64,000 nt of DNA from Erwinia_E haradaeae_A (GTDB taxonomy: Bacteria; Pseudomonadota; Gammaproteobacteria; Enterobacterales; Enterobacteriaceae). Of this stretch, positions 18,002 through 28,113 are shown in pieces. The position numbers and the translations under genes were made by a program. How positions within the stretch are numbered: position 1 is the first letter of the stretch; every line of letters begins with the position of its first letter. The notes under the pieces are model-generated. The model saw nothing but the letters and a program-made list of their open reading frames with translations, made no database searches and was not told the DNA's origin. The DNA lies in NCBI RefSeq assembly GCF_900698965.1, contig NZ_LR217725.1, forward strand, positions 186,001 to 250,000, written 5' to 3'.

Positions 18002-19582
18002 TTATTCCCATTCGATTGTTGCAGGTGGTTTACTAGAGATATCATAAACAACGCGGGATATTCCCTGAATTTCATTTATAATGCGATTAGAAACAGTGCT
18101 GAGAAACTCATATGTTAGGTTTGCCCATTGAGCGGTCATAAAATCAGTTGTTTCAACAGCTCTAACAGCTATGACCCAGTCGTATTTGCGGTTATCACCT
18201 ATAACGCTAACAGAGCGAATCGGAAGAAACACAGTAAATGCTTGGCTTACTTTATTATACAAATTAGCTTTGTGCAATTCTTCAACCAATATAGCATCAG
18301 CGGATCTTAAAAGGTTACAGTATTCTTTTGTAACCTCACCCAATATGCGGACACTTAAGCCAGGGCCTGGAAATGGATGTCGATGTAGGATTGAGCTCGA
18401 TAATCCTAACTGCATGCCGATTTCTCGTACTTCGTCTTTAAATAGTGTTTTTAGAGGCTCAAGTAATTGCAGCCTCATCTTTTTCGGCAGTCCTCCAACA
18501 TTATGATGTGATTTGATCACGCGTGTTTTAGCAGTTGATGTCATACCAGATTCAATCACATCAGAATAGATAGTTCCCTGTGCTAGCCATTTTATATTGC
18601 CAAGTCTAGCTGCCTCTTCTTCAAATATCTCAATAAATACGCGACCAATAATTTTACGTTTAGCCTCTGGTTCCTGGATACCAGATAGAGCTTGTAGAAA
18701 ACGTTCTTCGGCTGCTATGTGGATGATATTTAAACCAAAGGAGTTAGAAAACATGGTTATCACCTGCTGAGCTTCCCCCAAACGAAGAAGGCCATTATCA
18801 ATAAACACACATATTAAACGATTACCAATGGCATGGTGCAATAACAATGCTGTTACTGAGGAATCGACACCTCCAGAGAGTCCAAGGATAACTCTGTCAT
18901 TTGTGATCTGATTGTTTATCTGTTTAGTGGTATCATCGATGATATTTTTTGAAGTCCATAGCGCTGTGCATTGACAAATCATTCGCACAAATTGTTCTAT
19001 TAAGCTTAGTCCTTTTGGTGTATGCGTTACTTCTGGATGGAATTGTACACCGTAGAAACGTTGTTTTTCATTTGCCATGATCACCACTGGACACTTTTCA
19101 GTGCTGGCGATCGTAATAAAATTAGATGGGACTTTACTAACATGATCGGAGTGGCTCATCCATACATCCATAAGTATCTTTTCAGCCGTGTTGGTACCAC
19201 TTAAGAGCGGAGGAAGTAACGGGCTGTGTCCTGTGATTGTAATTTGTGCATAACCGAATTCGCGCTGGTTAGAGCTTTGCACATTACCACCTAACTGAAC
19301 AGCCATTACTTGCATGCCATAGCATATACCAAGAATTGGCACTCCTGCATGAAATATATAGTTTACCGCACGTGGGCTATCATGAGTTATACTGCTCTCT
19401 GGCCCTCCTGAGAGAATTATTCCGTTTGGGTTACATTCTCTAATCTGTTTTTCTGATGCATTCCATGCCAGTAATGTACAATAAACTCCAATACTCCTTA
19501 TGCGCCTTGCGAGAAGTTGTGTATATTGTGAGCCAAAATCAAGTATAAGGATACGATCGGTATAAATATTTTGTGATAGCAT
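18002..19582 (-). CDS. guaA: GMP synthase (glutamine-hydrolysing)
   Basis: GuaA converts XMP to GMP using glutamine and ATP. The 526 residues (E. coli 525) have the class I amidotransferase domain with nucleophile Cys in GICYGMQVM and the His-x-Glu of QFHPEVTH, then the PP-loop ATP pyrophosphatase domain with SGGVDSSV, and the C-terminal dimerisation domain ending in the conserved KPPATIEWE. It follows guaB on the same strand after 137 bases, as in the guaBA operon. Confidence 0.98.
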   Translation of the reverse strand: MLSQNIYTDRILILDFGSQYTQLLARRIRSIGVYCTLLAWNASEKQIRECNPNGIILSGGPESSITHDSPRAVNYIFHAGVPILGICYGMQVMAVQLGGNVQSSNQREFGYAQITITGHSPLLPPLLSGTNTAEKILMDVWMSHSDHVSKVPSNFITIASTEKCPVVIMANEKQRFYGVQFHPEVTHTPKGLSLIEQFVRMICQCTALWTSKNIIDDTTKQINNQITNDRVILGLSGGVDSSVTALLLHHAIGNRLICVFIDNGLLRLGEAQQVITMFSNSFGLNIIHIAAEERFLQALSGIQEPEAKRKIIGRVFIEIFEEEAARLGNIKWLAQGTIYSDVIESGMTSTAKTRVIKSHHNVGGLPKKMRLQLLEPLKTLFKDEVREIGMQLGLSSSILHRHPFPGPGLSVRILGEVTKEYCNLLRSADAILVEELHKANLYNKVSQAFTVFLPIRSVSVIGDNRKYDWVIAVRAVETTDFMTAQWANLTYEFLSTVSNRIINEIQGISRVVYDISSKPPATIEWE

Positions 19583-19628
19583 GAAAAGATTTTCCAGAAA
19601 ATAATATCGTCAATTAGAGGTCATGCGA

Positions 19629-19650
19629 TGCACTTTATAGTTAAAGTGCA
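19629..19650 (-). repeat. Hairpin between guaB and guaA
   Basis: A perfect 9-bp stem (tgcacttta and its complement, 4-base loop) sits in the 137-base guaB-guaA spacer, about 70 bases after the guaB stop. E. coli has a shorter spacer. It could lower guaA expression or protect an mRNA end; the role is unknown. Confidence 0.45.
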
Positions 19651-19719
19651 AAGAATAGTTGTAGTATGGTAAAAAAAAATCACTATTTAGTTGTATCAGG
19701 CAGTATTTTAGATGCGAGA

Positions 19720-21186
19720 CTAGGAGCTCATGTAGTAATTTGGGGGTTCTTTTGTGATAGTAACATTATGCGAGTGGCTTTCTGATATGCCTGCTTGACT
19801 AATTCGTACAAAAACCGCTGTGGTGCGTAATTGTTCGATAGTAGCACAACCCGTGAGACCCATACAAGATCTTAGTCCACCCATTTGCTGATAGATAATC
19901 TCCTTAAGGTGACCTCTGTATGCCACGCGTCCTTCGACACCCTCCGGTACCAATTTCTTGCCCTCATTATGATTTTGAAAATAACGATCGGAAGATCCTT
20001 TAGTCATGGCTCCTAACGAACCCATCCCGCGGTAAGATTTAAACGAACGCCCCTGGTATAATTCAATTTCACCTGGTGACTCTTCACTACCTGCTAGCAT
20101 GGATCCCAGCATAACCACTGCTGCTCCGGCAGCAATAGCTTTAGCTATATCTCCTGAGAATCGAATACCTCCATCAGCAATAATTGGAATGCCTGAACCT
20201 TCTAAAGCAGTTGCAGCGTCTGAAACCGCTGTTATTTGAGGTATACCTACACCAGTGACAACACGGGTAGTGCAAATTGATCCAGGACCAAGACCAACTT
20301 TAACTGCATTAACGCCTGCTTTAGCTAGCGCTAGTGCACCAGAAGCGGTTACTATATTACCGCCAATAATTTGAAGATCAGGATATTTCTCACGAGTATT
20401 TCTAATACATTGGAGAACACTTTCAGAGTGGCCATGCGAAGAGTCAATCAATAAAATATCAATGCCGGCGGATACTAGAGCATCAATGCGTTCTACATTA
20501 TCTAAGGTGGTGCCAACAGCTGCTCCGACGCGCAGGCGTCCATGTTTATCTTTGCAGGCATAAGGTTTGCGCTCTGCTTTTTGAAAATCTTTAACAGTTA
20601 TCAGGCCTCTTAATTGAAACTGGTGATCTATTACTAATGCTTTCTCTACACGCTTTTCGTGCATTTTTTGCAATATCACCATGCGTGACTCGCCTTCTTT
20701 TACGGTGACTAGTCGTTCTTTTGGAGTCATAACAGCAGAGACAGGCAGATCAAGATTAGTAACAAATCGTACATCCCGGCCTGTAATGATACCATCTAAT
20801 TGATTTTGACTGTTAACTACTGGATAACCCGCAAAGCCATTACGCTTAGTCAAGGTTTGCACTGCTCTTAGTGATGCAGTCGGTAATACAGTTTGCGGAT
20901 TAACTACTACTCCACTCTCGTACTTTTTAACCCTACGGACTTCTATTGCTTGATCTTCAATAGACATGCTTTTATGAATAAAGCCTATCCCCCCTTCTTG
21001 TGCCATGGCAATTGCCAGGCTAGACTCAGTGACAGTGTCCATGGCAGCTGATATTACGGGAATGTTTAAACGAATAGTTTTAGTCAGTGAGGTAGTTAGA
21101 TTAGCTGTTTCTGGAAGAACGGAAGAGTGAGCTGGAATAAGAAGAACATCGTCAAATGTCAGGGTTTCTTTAGCGATTCTGAGCAT
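19720..21186 (-). CDS. guaB: Inosine-5'-monophosphate dehydrogenase
   Basis: GuaB oxidises IMP to XMP with NAD+, the first step of GMP synthesis. The 488 residues equal E. coli. The TIM barrel is interrupted by a CBS pair (about 93-200) that is still readable. The active-site loop GPGSICTTR carries the catalytic Cys, and the flap region near residue 400 has EGVEGRVAYRG. With guaA it forms a complete route from IMP to GMP. Confidence 0.98.
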   Translation of the reverse strand: MLRIAKETLTFDDVLLIPAHSSVLPETANLTTSLTKTIRLNIPVISAAMDTVTESSLAIAMAQEGGIGFIHKSMSIEDQAIEVRRVKKYESGVVVNPQTVLPTASLRAVQTLTKRNGFAGYPVVNSQNQLDGIITGRDVRFVTNLDLPVSAVMTPKERLVTVKEGESRMVILQKMHEKRVEKALVIDHQFQLRGLITVKDFQKAERKPYACKDKHGRLRVGAAVGTTLDNVERIDALVSAGIDILLIDSSHGHSESVLQCIRNTREKYPDLQIIGGNIVTASGALALAKAGVNAVKVGLGPGSICTTRVVTGVGIPQITAVSDAATALEGSGIPIIADGGIRFSGDIAKAIAAGAAVVMLGSMLAGSEESPGEIELYQGRSFKSYRGMGSLGAMTKGSSDRYFQNHNEGKKLVPEGVEGRVAYRGHLKEIIYQQMGGLRSCMGLTGCATIEQLRTTAVFVRISQAGISESHSHNVTITKEPPNYYMSS

Positions 21187-22094
21187 GGAAATATCTCAAT
21201 CTAAAAGTTAACAAAACGTATATAATATTGCCACAGCATTTTACAGGCCATCATCTATCTTCTTCAGTATTTTAGGTAAAACTCTAGATTTTTTGAAGAG
21301 ACATTTATAATGTATCTAGCCCTGTTAAGTTTTACCTGTAGCATATACAGTATATATTTTTACTATCAAGCTTAGCTATTGAATTTAGGATAGCAGTGTT
21401 TGGCCTAATAGTATAGGTTTAGAATTCATAGTTTGGTATTAGTATTGTAGTTTGTACAGAGTTTTTATAGCGTATTGAGCTACATTCGATCACTTTTAAC
21501 GTATATCATTGCTATTTGGTCCTAAAGTTTTGTAATATAGTCTTGAATATTATTGCAAAATTTTAGATATTATTACGCATAGAATTGCTATAAAGAATGA
21601 TGATATTACTTTGTAAGGGATATTGATTACGGTTTTTGGTGTGATCGTATTGTTACTGCTCAATGCTTACACAAATCAGTCGCTTGATGGATTTCCGCAG
21701 AGTATATTTCGTATTTTATGGTTAATAATAACATATGAAATATAAAAAATATGTGTATATTTTCTTTTTTATGTTCGCATTACAATTAATAGCATCACTA
21801 CAGTACTCAGGTACACAATAAGTATATTTAGTACTTCAGTTACCAGCTAGTCATTGGTATTGCTTGGAACAGTATATGAATAGCAGAGATCCTTGTAGTA
21901 GGTCAAAAATACAATATGCGTTGAGTGCTTGTATGTATTTTGTCTGTATTTAATGATGAAGCATTGCGCAAATACAATATGTATAATTATACATGAGTTA
22001 TATATTATGCATGTGAATAAGAAAAGCAATGTTATCTACTAGTTCGATTAATGGTTCATATTGTTCAAGTTATAGTATACTCTTGAGTTTTATC

Positions 22095-22154
22095 TTTATT
22101 TAGGTATTTTTTATTTTATTTAGGTATTTTTTATTTTTCTAAAAATAAAAAATA
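22095..22154. repeat. 20-bp exact tandem duplication running into a 14-bp hairpin
   Basis: The unit tttatttaggtattttttat occurs at 22095-22114 and again at 22115-22134. The end of the second copy forms the left arm (22125-22138) of a perfect 14-bp hairpin with 22141-22154 across a 2-base loop. Confidence 0.8.
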
Positions 22155-22605
22155 TTCTTAGGTATGCTCTAAGACATATAAGGAATTTTATTTATGGGAT
22201 TATCTCTAGCTGGATAGTATATTTTCAGTAAAATTGTAAGTAAGATTTTTATGTCAGTACAATTTAAAGTCTCATGTTATATGATGAGATAAAAGTTTGA
22301 AAAATTTTTTAGATCTTTGGATATTAAAAATACATCCCATTATAGATCAAGAGGGATGAGAATAAATATTGTATGATGTAATCATCTAATGAAAACTTGA
22401 CATAGATTCAACGGGCAGTATTTAAACAGCATCTCCATAGTATCGGTCTCACTTAAGGAAGGATCCTGGTTATTCTAGTAACAGCATATTTGAAAATCTG
22501 ATTATACTCTACCATATTCTCCTATGTGCCCTGAGGGGCATCTGTAAGATTTAGGGCTCAAACACTAAGATTACAATAATCATGCTTACTGGCAATGAGA
22601 GACTT

Positions 22606-22791
22606 CTAGTAAATGGGCTTAGCAAACACAACTGTGCGCTTAATAATTTCGCGCTTATTTAATGATAGCATTTTGGCAATGATAGCCTCTCCTTTAATAA
22701 AATGTGACCCGAAACGCTGTTGATTCATTGTCACTTTATACATTAGTATCATCTTTATGATACAACCTATTGACAGCGCTAACAGTCGCAA
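22606..22791 (-). other. Short open frame of unknown origin
   Basis: 61 codons. The last 40 residues (MNQQRFGSHFIKGEAIIA, then a Lys-rich KREIIKRTVVFAKPIY) have a balanced amino-acid make-up unlike the usual Ile/Tyr/Leu-rich chance frames of this AT-rich DNA. I do not recognise the family. It may be the tail of a decayed gene or chance. Confidence 0.2.
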
Positions 22792-23346
22792 TCTAATCGA
22801 ATCATTAATCTTTTTATTATAAGAGCGATCTGAATTCTAAATCTGACATTATAGATATTATCTTGATATTCATCAAATGGTGGCGCAGCAATATGTACTT
22901 AATAGAAATTCTACCTAAAAGAATAACCATATATGGTTACAATCCTGTTTTGCATTAGTTTTTTCAGTGTGCGCGTATGTCAATAGGTTATGTTAATAAA
23001 AATCTTTCGACTTAATAATAGTAAATAAGACTAAAATAACAGCAGGTGTATAGTCGTGTGGCATTTGCTATTGATGTTGAATCATTATAGCATGCAGTAT
23101 CTGAATAGATAGGTTAAATATGTTGTTTTAAATTAGGTATGTATCATATATGATACAAAATAATTGAACCAGCATTGAGAATTAGAGATGAATAGCAACT
23201 TACCTACAGAATAAATCTTCCTACATATTTGATTGGAGTATGCTTTGAAGACGCTCAATCTCTTTTTAAAAAATAAATTAGTATTTAACTGTAGTTAAAT
23301 ATATTTTAAACAGAATGAATATTCCAACCTAGATGATTAAAGTTTT

Positions 23347-24810
23347 ATGAGCTATCAAGTATTAGCCAGAAAATGGCGTCCACAAGTGTTTACTGATGTT
23401 ATTGGTCAAGAGCATGTATTACTGACATTAAAAAATGCATTATCTTTAGGGCGTATACATCATGCTTATTTATTTTCAGGCACAAGCGGTATCGGAAAGA
23501 CTACTATTGCGCGGATATTAGCCAAGAGTTTAAATTGTGAGACTAGTATTACTGTTGACCCTTGTAGGGTATGCAATCAGTGTCGTGATATTGCTGAAGG
23601 CTTTTGTCTAGATCTTATTGAGATTGACGCAGCTTCACGTACGAAAGTTGAGGATATTAGAGATTTGCTAGAAAATGCGCAGTATACCCCAGCCCGGAGT
23701 CGTTTTAAGATTTATTTAATTGATGAAGTGCATATGTTGTCGCGTCATAGCTTTAATGCTTTATTAAAGACTCTAGAGGAACCACCACCACATGTAAAGT
23801 TCCTCTTAGCCACAACAGAGCCGCAAAAACTACCAGTAACGATTGTATCGCGCTGTTTGCATTTACACTTAACAGTATTAGATACAGATCAGATTTGTAT
23901 GAAATTGCAGAATATACTTCAAGATGAAAATATTCATGCAGAGCTCAGAGCACTAGAGCTATTAGCACAATCAGCCGATGGTAGTATGCGTAACGCGCTA
24001 AGTTTAACTGATCAAGCAATCGTAATAGGAAAGGGGGCAGTGACCACTACTGCTGTCAGTGATATGCTCAGCATTTTGGATGATCAATATTCGATGTCTC
24101 TAATCGAGAGTTTGGTTCATACTGATGGTGCAAAAGTCATGGAGCTATTAGATCAAGCAGCTATACGTGGCATTGACTGGGAGGGTTTGCTAATAGTGAT
24201 TCTTGGGTTTTTACATCGTATGGCAATCATGCAGCTATTACCTTCTGTGATCAGCAAGGATAGAAGCGCTATTGATTATCGATTGAAGTCACTAGCGAGC
24301 ACAGTATCTCCAACTGATCTTCAATTGTATTATCAGATTATTCTACTAGGACGTAAAGAGTTACAATTTGCACCTAATCAACGTATGGGGGTTGAGATGA
24401 CCCTGTTGCGCGCGATGGCGTTTCAACTAAAAGAAGCCCAAGACGAAGAAAAAACGGATAGGGTCATGAAGGACCCATTATACCATGGATCTCCCTCTAA
24501 GGCACTGGAAAATTTAGTGACAGGTGTAGAGAAAAAAAAATTAAAGGAATCCTTCTCCAAAAGTTTGCAGAATAGTAACAATCAAAACTCGTATAGCAGT
24601 AAAAATGCCACTAGTCATAAGAAAGTTATGTGCATTCCTGACAATAATAAATTTTTAATAAAACGTACTCCATCAGAAAATTCAGCGATAGATCTAAAAG
24701 TAGAAGAGCGTGAAAATATACCTACCTCTAATCAAAAAACTTCATCTATAGTCAATTCGAAAAAAAAAACTACCATTTCAAGTGAATATCTTGACGAGGG
24801 ATATCCATAA
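23347..24810 (+). CDS. dnaX: DNA polymerase III tau/gamma subunit, zero-frame part
   Basis: DnaX forms the clamp loader and, as tau, ties it to the polymerase core and DnaB. This frame has 487 residues. It starts MSYQVLARKWRPQVFTDVIG and carries the AAA+ module with Walker A GTSGIGKTT, the zinc-binding cysteines (Cys-Arg-Val-Cys-Asn-Gln-Cys and one upstream), Walker B LIDEVHML, sensor 1 and the domain III helices to about residue 373. A low-complexity Lys/Ser/Asn-rich stretch follows, equal in place to tau domain IV. The frame ends shortly after a run of ten A (24760-24769). Alone it would give a gamma-like product lacking the alpha-binding domain V, which lies in the +1 frame. Confidence 0.95.
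   Translation: MSYQVLARKWRPQVFTDVIGQEHVLLTLKNALSLGRIHHAYLFSGTSGIGKTTIARILAKSLNCETSITVDPCRVCNQCRDIAEGFCLDLIEIDAASRTKVEDIRDLLENAQYTPARSRFKIYLIDEVHMLSRHSFNALLKTLEEPPPHVKFLLATTEPQKLPVTIVSRCLHLHLTVLDTDQICMKLQNILQDENIHAELRALELLAQSADGSMRNALSLTDQAIVIGKGAVTTTAVSDMLSILDDQYSMSLIESLVHTDGAKVMELLDQAAIRGIDWEGLLIVILGFLHRMAIMQLLPSVISKDRSAIDYRLKSLASTVSPTDLQLYYQIILLGRKELQFAPNQRMGVEMTLLRAMAFQLKEAQDEEKTDRVMKDPLYHGSPSKALENLVTGVEKKKLKESFSKSLQNSNNQNSYSSKNATSHKKVMCIPDNNKFLIKRTPSENSAIDLKVEERENIPTSNQKTSSIVNSKKKTTISSEYLDEGYP
24532..24540 (+). other. A9 run in dnaX near the E. coli frameshift position
   Basis: Nine A form three Lys codons at about residue 396 of DnaX, near where E. coli DnaX (residue ~430) has its programmed -1 site A AAA AAG. 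A transcript one A shorter would meet a stop at once (AAT TAA), giving a short gamma of about 400 residues. A -1 ribosomal shift would stop about 14 codons on. Confidence 0.55.
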
Positions 24811-25243
24811 GTATAAGGACATCAGCAATCCAGAGTTTGTCTTAAAAATAATCGAAGAATCATGGAAGCGCGACACTTGGTCGGCTGATTTAGATAGATT
24901 AAATATACCAGACGTTGGCTATCAACTCGCCTTGCATTCTTGGAGGGAGGTTACTACGCGAGGGTTTTGTTTGCATATTCATTCTATCCATAGTCATTTT
25001 AATACACCTCAAGCATATCAAGCATTATATAATAGTTTGACAAAAGCTAAGACAGTTCCTTTGAAATTAATAGTTTTAGAAGATGATAAGTTTTCTATAT
25101 TAACCCCGTTAGACTGGCGGTATAAAATATATGAAGAGAAATTAGTGGCAGCGCGAAAATCCGTTTTTAACGATACTAATATTCAAACTCTTTGTCATTT
25201 TTTTGATGCTTCAGTAGAAGAAAATAGTATTTGGCCTACCTGA
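24752..25243 (+). CDS. dnaX: DnaX tau domain V in the +1 frame
   Basis: This frame opens after a TAG at 24749-24751 and overlaps the end of the zero frame, so the switch must occur between 24752 and 24810, a stretch that contains the A10 run at 24760-24769. The product matches the alpha-binding C-terminal domain of E. coli tau closely, as in LDWRYKIYEEKLVAARKSV, NIQTLCHFFDA and the end EENSIWPT (EESIRPI in E. coli). With one A fewer in the transcript the reading becomes Ser-Lys-Lys-Lys-Leu-Pro-Phe-Gln and then this domain, about 630 residues in all (E. coli 643). The domain shows no stops, so selection seems to hold. A GTG at 24782 lacks a convincing ribosome binding site. Confidence 0.9.
   Translation, partial: SIRKKKLPFQVNILTRDIHKYKDISNPEFVLKIIEESWKRDTWSADLDRLNIPDVGYQLALHSWREVTTRGFCLHIHSIHSHFNTPQAYQALYNSLTKAKTVPLKLIVLEDDKFSILTPLDWRYKIYEEKLVAARKSVFNDTNIQTLCHFFDASVEENSIWPT
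24760..24769 (+). other. A10 run at the dnaX frame break
   Basis: Ten A follow TCG and precede CTACC. Runs of nine or more A are known sites of RNA polymerase slippage (dnaX of Thermus thermophilus, and frameshifted genes of Buchnera and Blochmannia). Loss of one A in the transcript restores the tau frame. Confidence 0.85.
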
Positions 25244-26220
25244 TTTTAGATTAGATCTTAGTATCTAATGCTTCTTAAAATGTCATAATTGTGTTACAAC
25301 TAACAAAAAGAGTGTTTTTCTATTAAACAAGCACGGTTTAAGAACTATCCCTGTCAAAGCATGGATACAGATCAACTAATAATACAGAGTGGTTGTTAGC
25401 TAATTATTTTTCAATGGTGTGAATTATAGATTAATCGTTTAAAATTATTAATTTTCTAATGAAAATTTTATTACTAGCTATAGGTAAGTCTAGATTTGGT
25501 AATCTCAGGTGATTTGATTTTCCATGAGAACATAATTTGTTCTTAACAGACCTCTGCGATTAATATATATTCCTTAAAATTATATTCCTTAAAATTAATT
25601 AATACTAAACGATAGTAACATTTAACCTGAGTATATGCATGATTCTTTCCTATGAATGACACATTATGCCGTAACAGCCATAAATCGATAAAGATAATTT
25701 ATTTAGCTGTTCTTATGAGATTAAGAACAAAAAGAACTACACTACATTCAAATAGCATTCAATTGGTTGGGCTCTGAAGGTAGTAGTATATTTAAAGGAT
25801 TTCTTCTAACAACATGCAATAGAAACTTTCTAAATCAAGTTTTTTAATGAGCGTAATAGAAGTACGACTAATACCACTATGTCAAGGTCAAGACAAAGGA
25901 GCATTTAATATTTAACTACAATCATGTGCGCTCATTATAAAGAACAGGACGTCCTACCTATACGGCTAAAGAGTGTCTAAGTTTTTAGAAGTTTGCATGA
26001 TATGAAATATTGTTATATGAGCATATGCAAGTTATATTGGCATATGCAATATATCTAGTTATTCTAAAATTGTTTTAGAAGTAGCCTGTTTATATTTTTA
26101 AGCCGTTTTTAAACGTTTTGAGTAATTTTGATGAAAAGCCCGCGCTAAGCATATTGCGGGCTGGTGTTCTATTAGATATTCCTATCTTAGCATAATGATA
26201 TCTATGGGGCTTTATTTATT
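25244..26220. other. Gap between dnaX and htpG
   Basis: 977 bases between converging genes. E. coli has ybaB and recR after dnaX; neither can be read here. The htpG terminator lies near the right end. A 15-bp unit ending in ccttaaaatta is repeated in tandem near 25570-25600. Confidence 0.5.
26137..26162 (-). terminator. Rho-independent terminator of htpG
   Basis: A 7-bp GC-rich stem (agcccgc with gcgggct, loop of 12) followed on the minus strand by TTTTC lies 59 bases past the htpG stop. It is one of few GC-rich hairpins in the window. Confidence 0.8.
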
Positions 26221-28113
26221 TCACACAGGCATCTCTTCTATTGAATTAATAGATTTTAAAAGCATACGATTAATTCGTTGGATAAACTGATTGGGATCTT
26301 CTAGTGTCCCCGTTGCAGCAAAGATAGCTTGAGCTAAAAATAATTCGATCCACTCTACAAAATGCGCTTCATTTTGTACCTCAGCTGCTAATTTCACTAA
26401 TGTATGCTTAGGGTTGAGTTCCAATAGATAGCTTACCGCTGGGGCGTTTTGACCTGTAGCAGAAAATAACTTTGCCATCTGCGTAGATATATCATTCACG
26501 TCTGTTGTTACGATTGCTGGCGTATCAAATAGGCGGTGTGTTAGGCTTACGCCTTTAACACGATCTCCAAGAAAGCTTTTAACCCGATTAATAAACGGTT
26601 CTAGAGATTTCTCGGTTTCTTTTTGTGTTTCACTGGTAGCATCGGCCAACGCATTTAATGTAGTGTCAGCTGTGCTGACTGATTGGAATTTCTTTCCCTC
26701 AAATTCAGTAAGATGACTCATCATCCACTCATCGATACGGTCAAAAAGCAAAAGAACTTCGATGGATTTTTTATGGAACATCTCAAGATAGGGGCTATTT
26801 TTAGCTGCAAGATAGCTATCGGCGGCTAAAAAATAAATTTTTTCCTGCTCCTTTTGCATTCGAGATAGGTAATCATCTAATGATACGGTCTGCGATGAAT
26901 CTGGACAGGTAGTGGAAGAGAAACGAAGAAGCTTAGCAATAGTTACTGCATTATTTCTATCTTCTGCAGGTCCTTCTTTCAGAACTCGTCCAAATTGCTG
27001 CCAAAATGTTTGATATTTCTCTTTATGATTTTTTGCCATGGTATCTAACATTTGAAGGGAACGTTTAATAAGTGCTAGACGTAAGGTTTGTGTAATATGG
27101 TTACTTTGTAAGATTTCACGTGAAATATTTAATGGTAGATCATTAGAATCAATTACCCCTTTGATAAAACGTAAGTAATTTGGCATAAACTGTTCAGCGT
27201 CATCCATAATAAATACACGCTGCACGTATAGCTTTAGGCCGTGCTTATGATCACGATTCCACATATCCCATGGAGCTTGAGCTGGTATGTATAAAAGACT
27301 AGTATATTCTTGTTTTCCTTCTACTCTATTATGACTCCAGGTAAGGGGATCAGTATTATCATGAGATAAATGCTTGTAAAATTCTTTGTATTCTTCATCT
27401 GTAATATCGGATTTGCTGCGTGTCCATAGCGCTTGAGCTTTATTAATCTGCTCCCATATGACAGTATCATCCTCTTCATGATGTGTTTGAATTTCCACTG
27501 GTAACGAAATATGCTCGGAGTATTTACTAATGATATTACGAATATGCCATACATCTAGGAACATATCTTCGCCTTCACGTAAATGAAGGATGATCTCCGT
27601 ACCTCGGTCGTTTTTTTCAATATCAGAAATAGTGTAATCACCCTCTCCGGAAGACTCCCATAACACCCCTATCTTATCAGAGGACTCTGCAGAACGGGTG
27701 CGCACTGATACCTTATCTGCTACAATAAATGCAGAATAAAAACCAACACCAAACTGACCAATTAACTGACTGTTTTTGGCATTGTCTGATCCGAGTGAGG
27801 CTATAAAAGATTTAGTACCTGATTTTGCAATAGTGCCTAGATTTTCAATAACTTCATCTCGTCGCATTCCAATGCCGTTATCACTAATAACAAGAATGCG
27901 CTTGTCTTTTTGAACTTCTATCCTAACCCGAAGATCACCAAAGTTTAGCTCTGATGTAGATAGTGCCTTAAATCTTAATTTTTCAGCAGCATCGGAAGCG
28001 TTAGATATCAATTCACGTAAAAAAATTTCTTTATTTGAATACATGGAATGTATCATTAATTTTAATAGTTGCTTGACTTCTGACTGGAAGTTAAGAGTTT
28101 CTTGTTTGTGCAT
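26221..28113 (-). CDS. htpG: Chaperone HtpG (Hsp90)
   Basis: HtpG is the bacterial Hsp90, an ATP-driven dimeric chaperone. The 630 residues (E. coli 624) begin MHKQETLNFQSEVKQLLKLM. The N-terminal GHKL ATPase carries FLRELISNASDAAEK, the DNGIGM loop and the glycine-rich lid GQFGVGFYSAF. The middle domain has the catalytic-loop Arg in NISREILQ. The C-terminal dimerisation domain reaches ALLDP-like residues and LLLKSINSIEEM. It stands alone on the minus strand; E. coli has it on the same strand as dnaX, so one of the two has been inverted. Confidence 0.98.
   Translation of the reverse strand: MHKQETLNFQSEVKQLLKLMIHSMYSNKEIFLRELISNASDAAEKLRFKALSTSELNFGDLRVRIEVQKDKRILVISDNGIGMRRDEVIENLGTIAKSGTKSFIASLGSDNAKNSQLIGQFGVGFYSAFIVADKVSVRTRSAESSDKIGVLWESSGEGDYTISDIEKNDRGTEIILHLREGEDMFLDVWHIRNIISKYSEHISLPVEIQTHHEEDDTVIWEQINKAQALWTRSKSDITDEEYKEFYKHLSHDNTDPLTWSHNRVEGKQEYTSLLYIPAQAPWDMWNRDHKHGLKLYVQRVFIMDDAEQFMPNYLRFIKGVIDSNDLPLNISREILQSNHITQTLRLALIKRSLQMLDTMAKNHKEKYQTFWQQFGRVLKEGPAEDRNNAVTIAKLLRFSSTTCPDSSQTVSLDDYLSRMQKEQEKIYFLAADSYLAAKNSPYLEMFHKKSIEVLLLFDRIDEWMMSHLTEFEGKKFQSVSTADTTLNALADATSETQKETEKSLEPFINRVKSFLGDRVKGVSLTHRLFDTPAIVTTDVNDISTQMAKLFSATGQNAPAVSYLLELNPKHTLVKLAAEVQNEAHFVEWIELFLAQAIFAATGTLEDPNQFIQRINRMLLKSINSIEEMPV

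Larger units (their letters stand above)
21187..23346. other. Long gap between guaB and dnaX
   Basis: 2.16 kb. It contains an exact 20-bp tandem duplication fused to a hairpin (22095-22154), and a short minus-strand frame at 22606-22791 whose last 40 codons look protein-like. I saw no readable xseA or apt remnant, the genes next to guaB and dnaX in E. coli. Confidence 0.5.
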
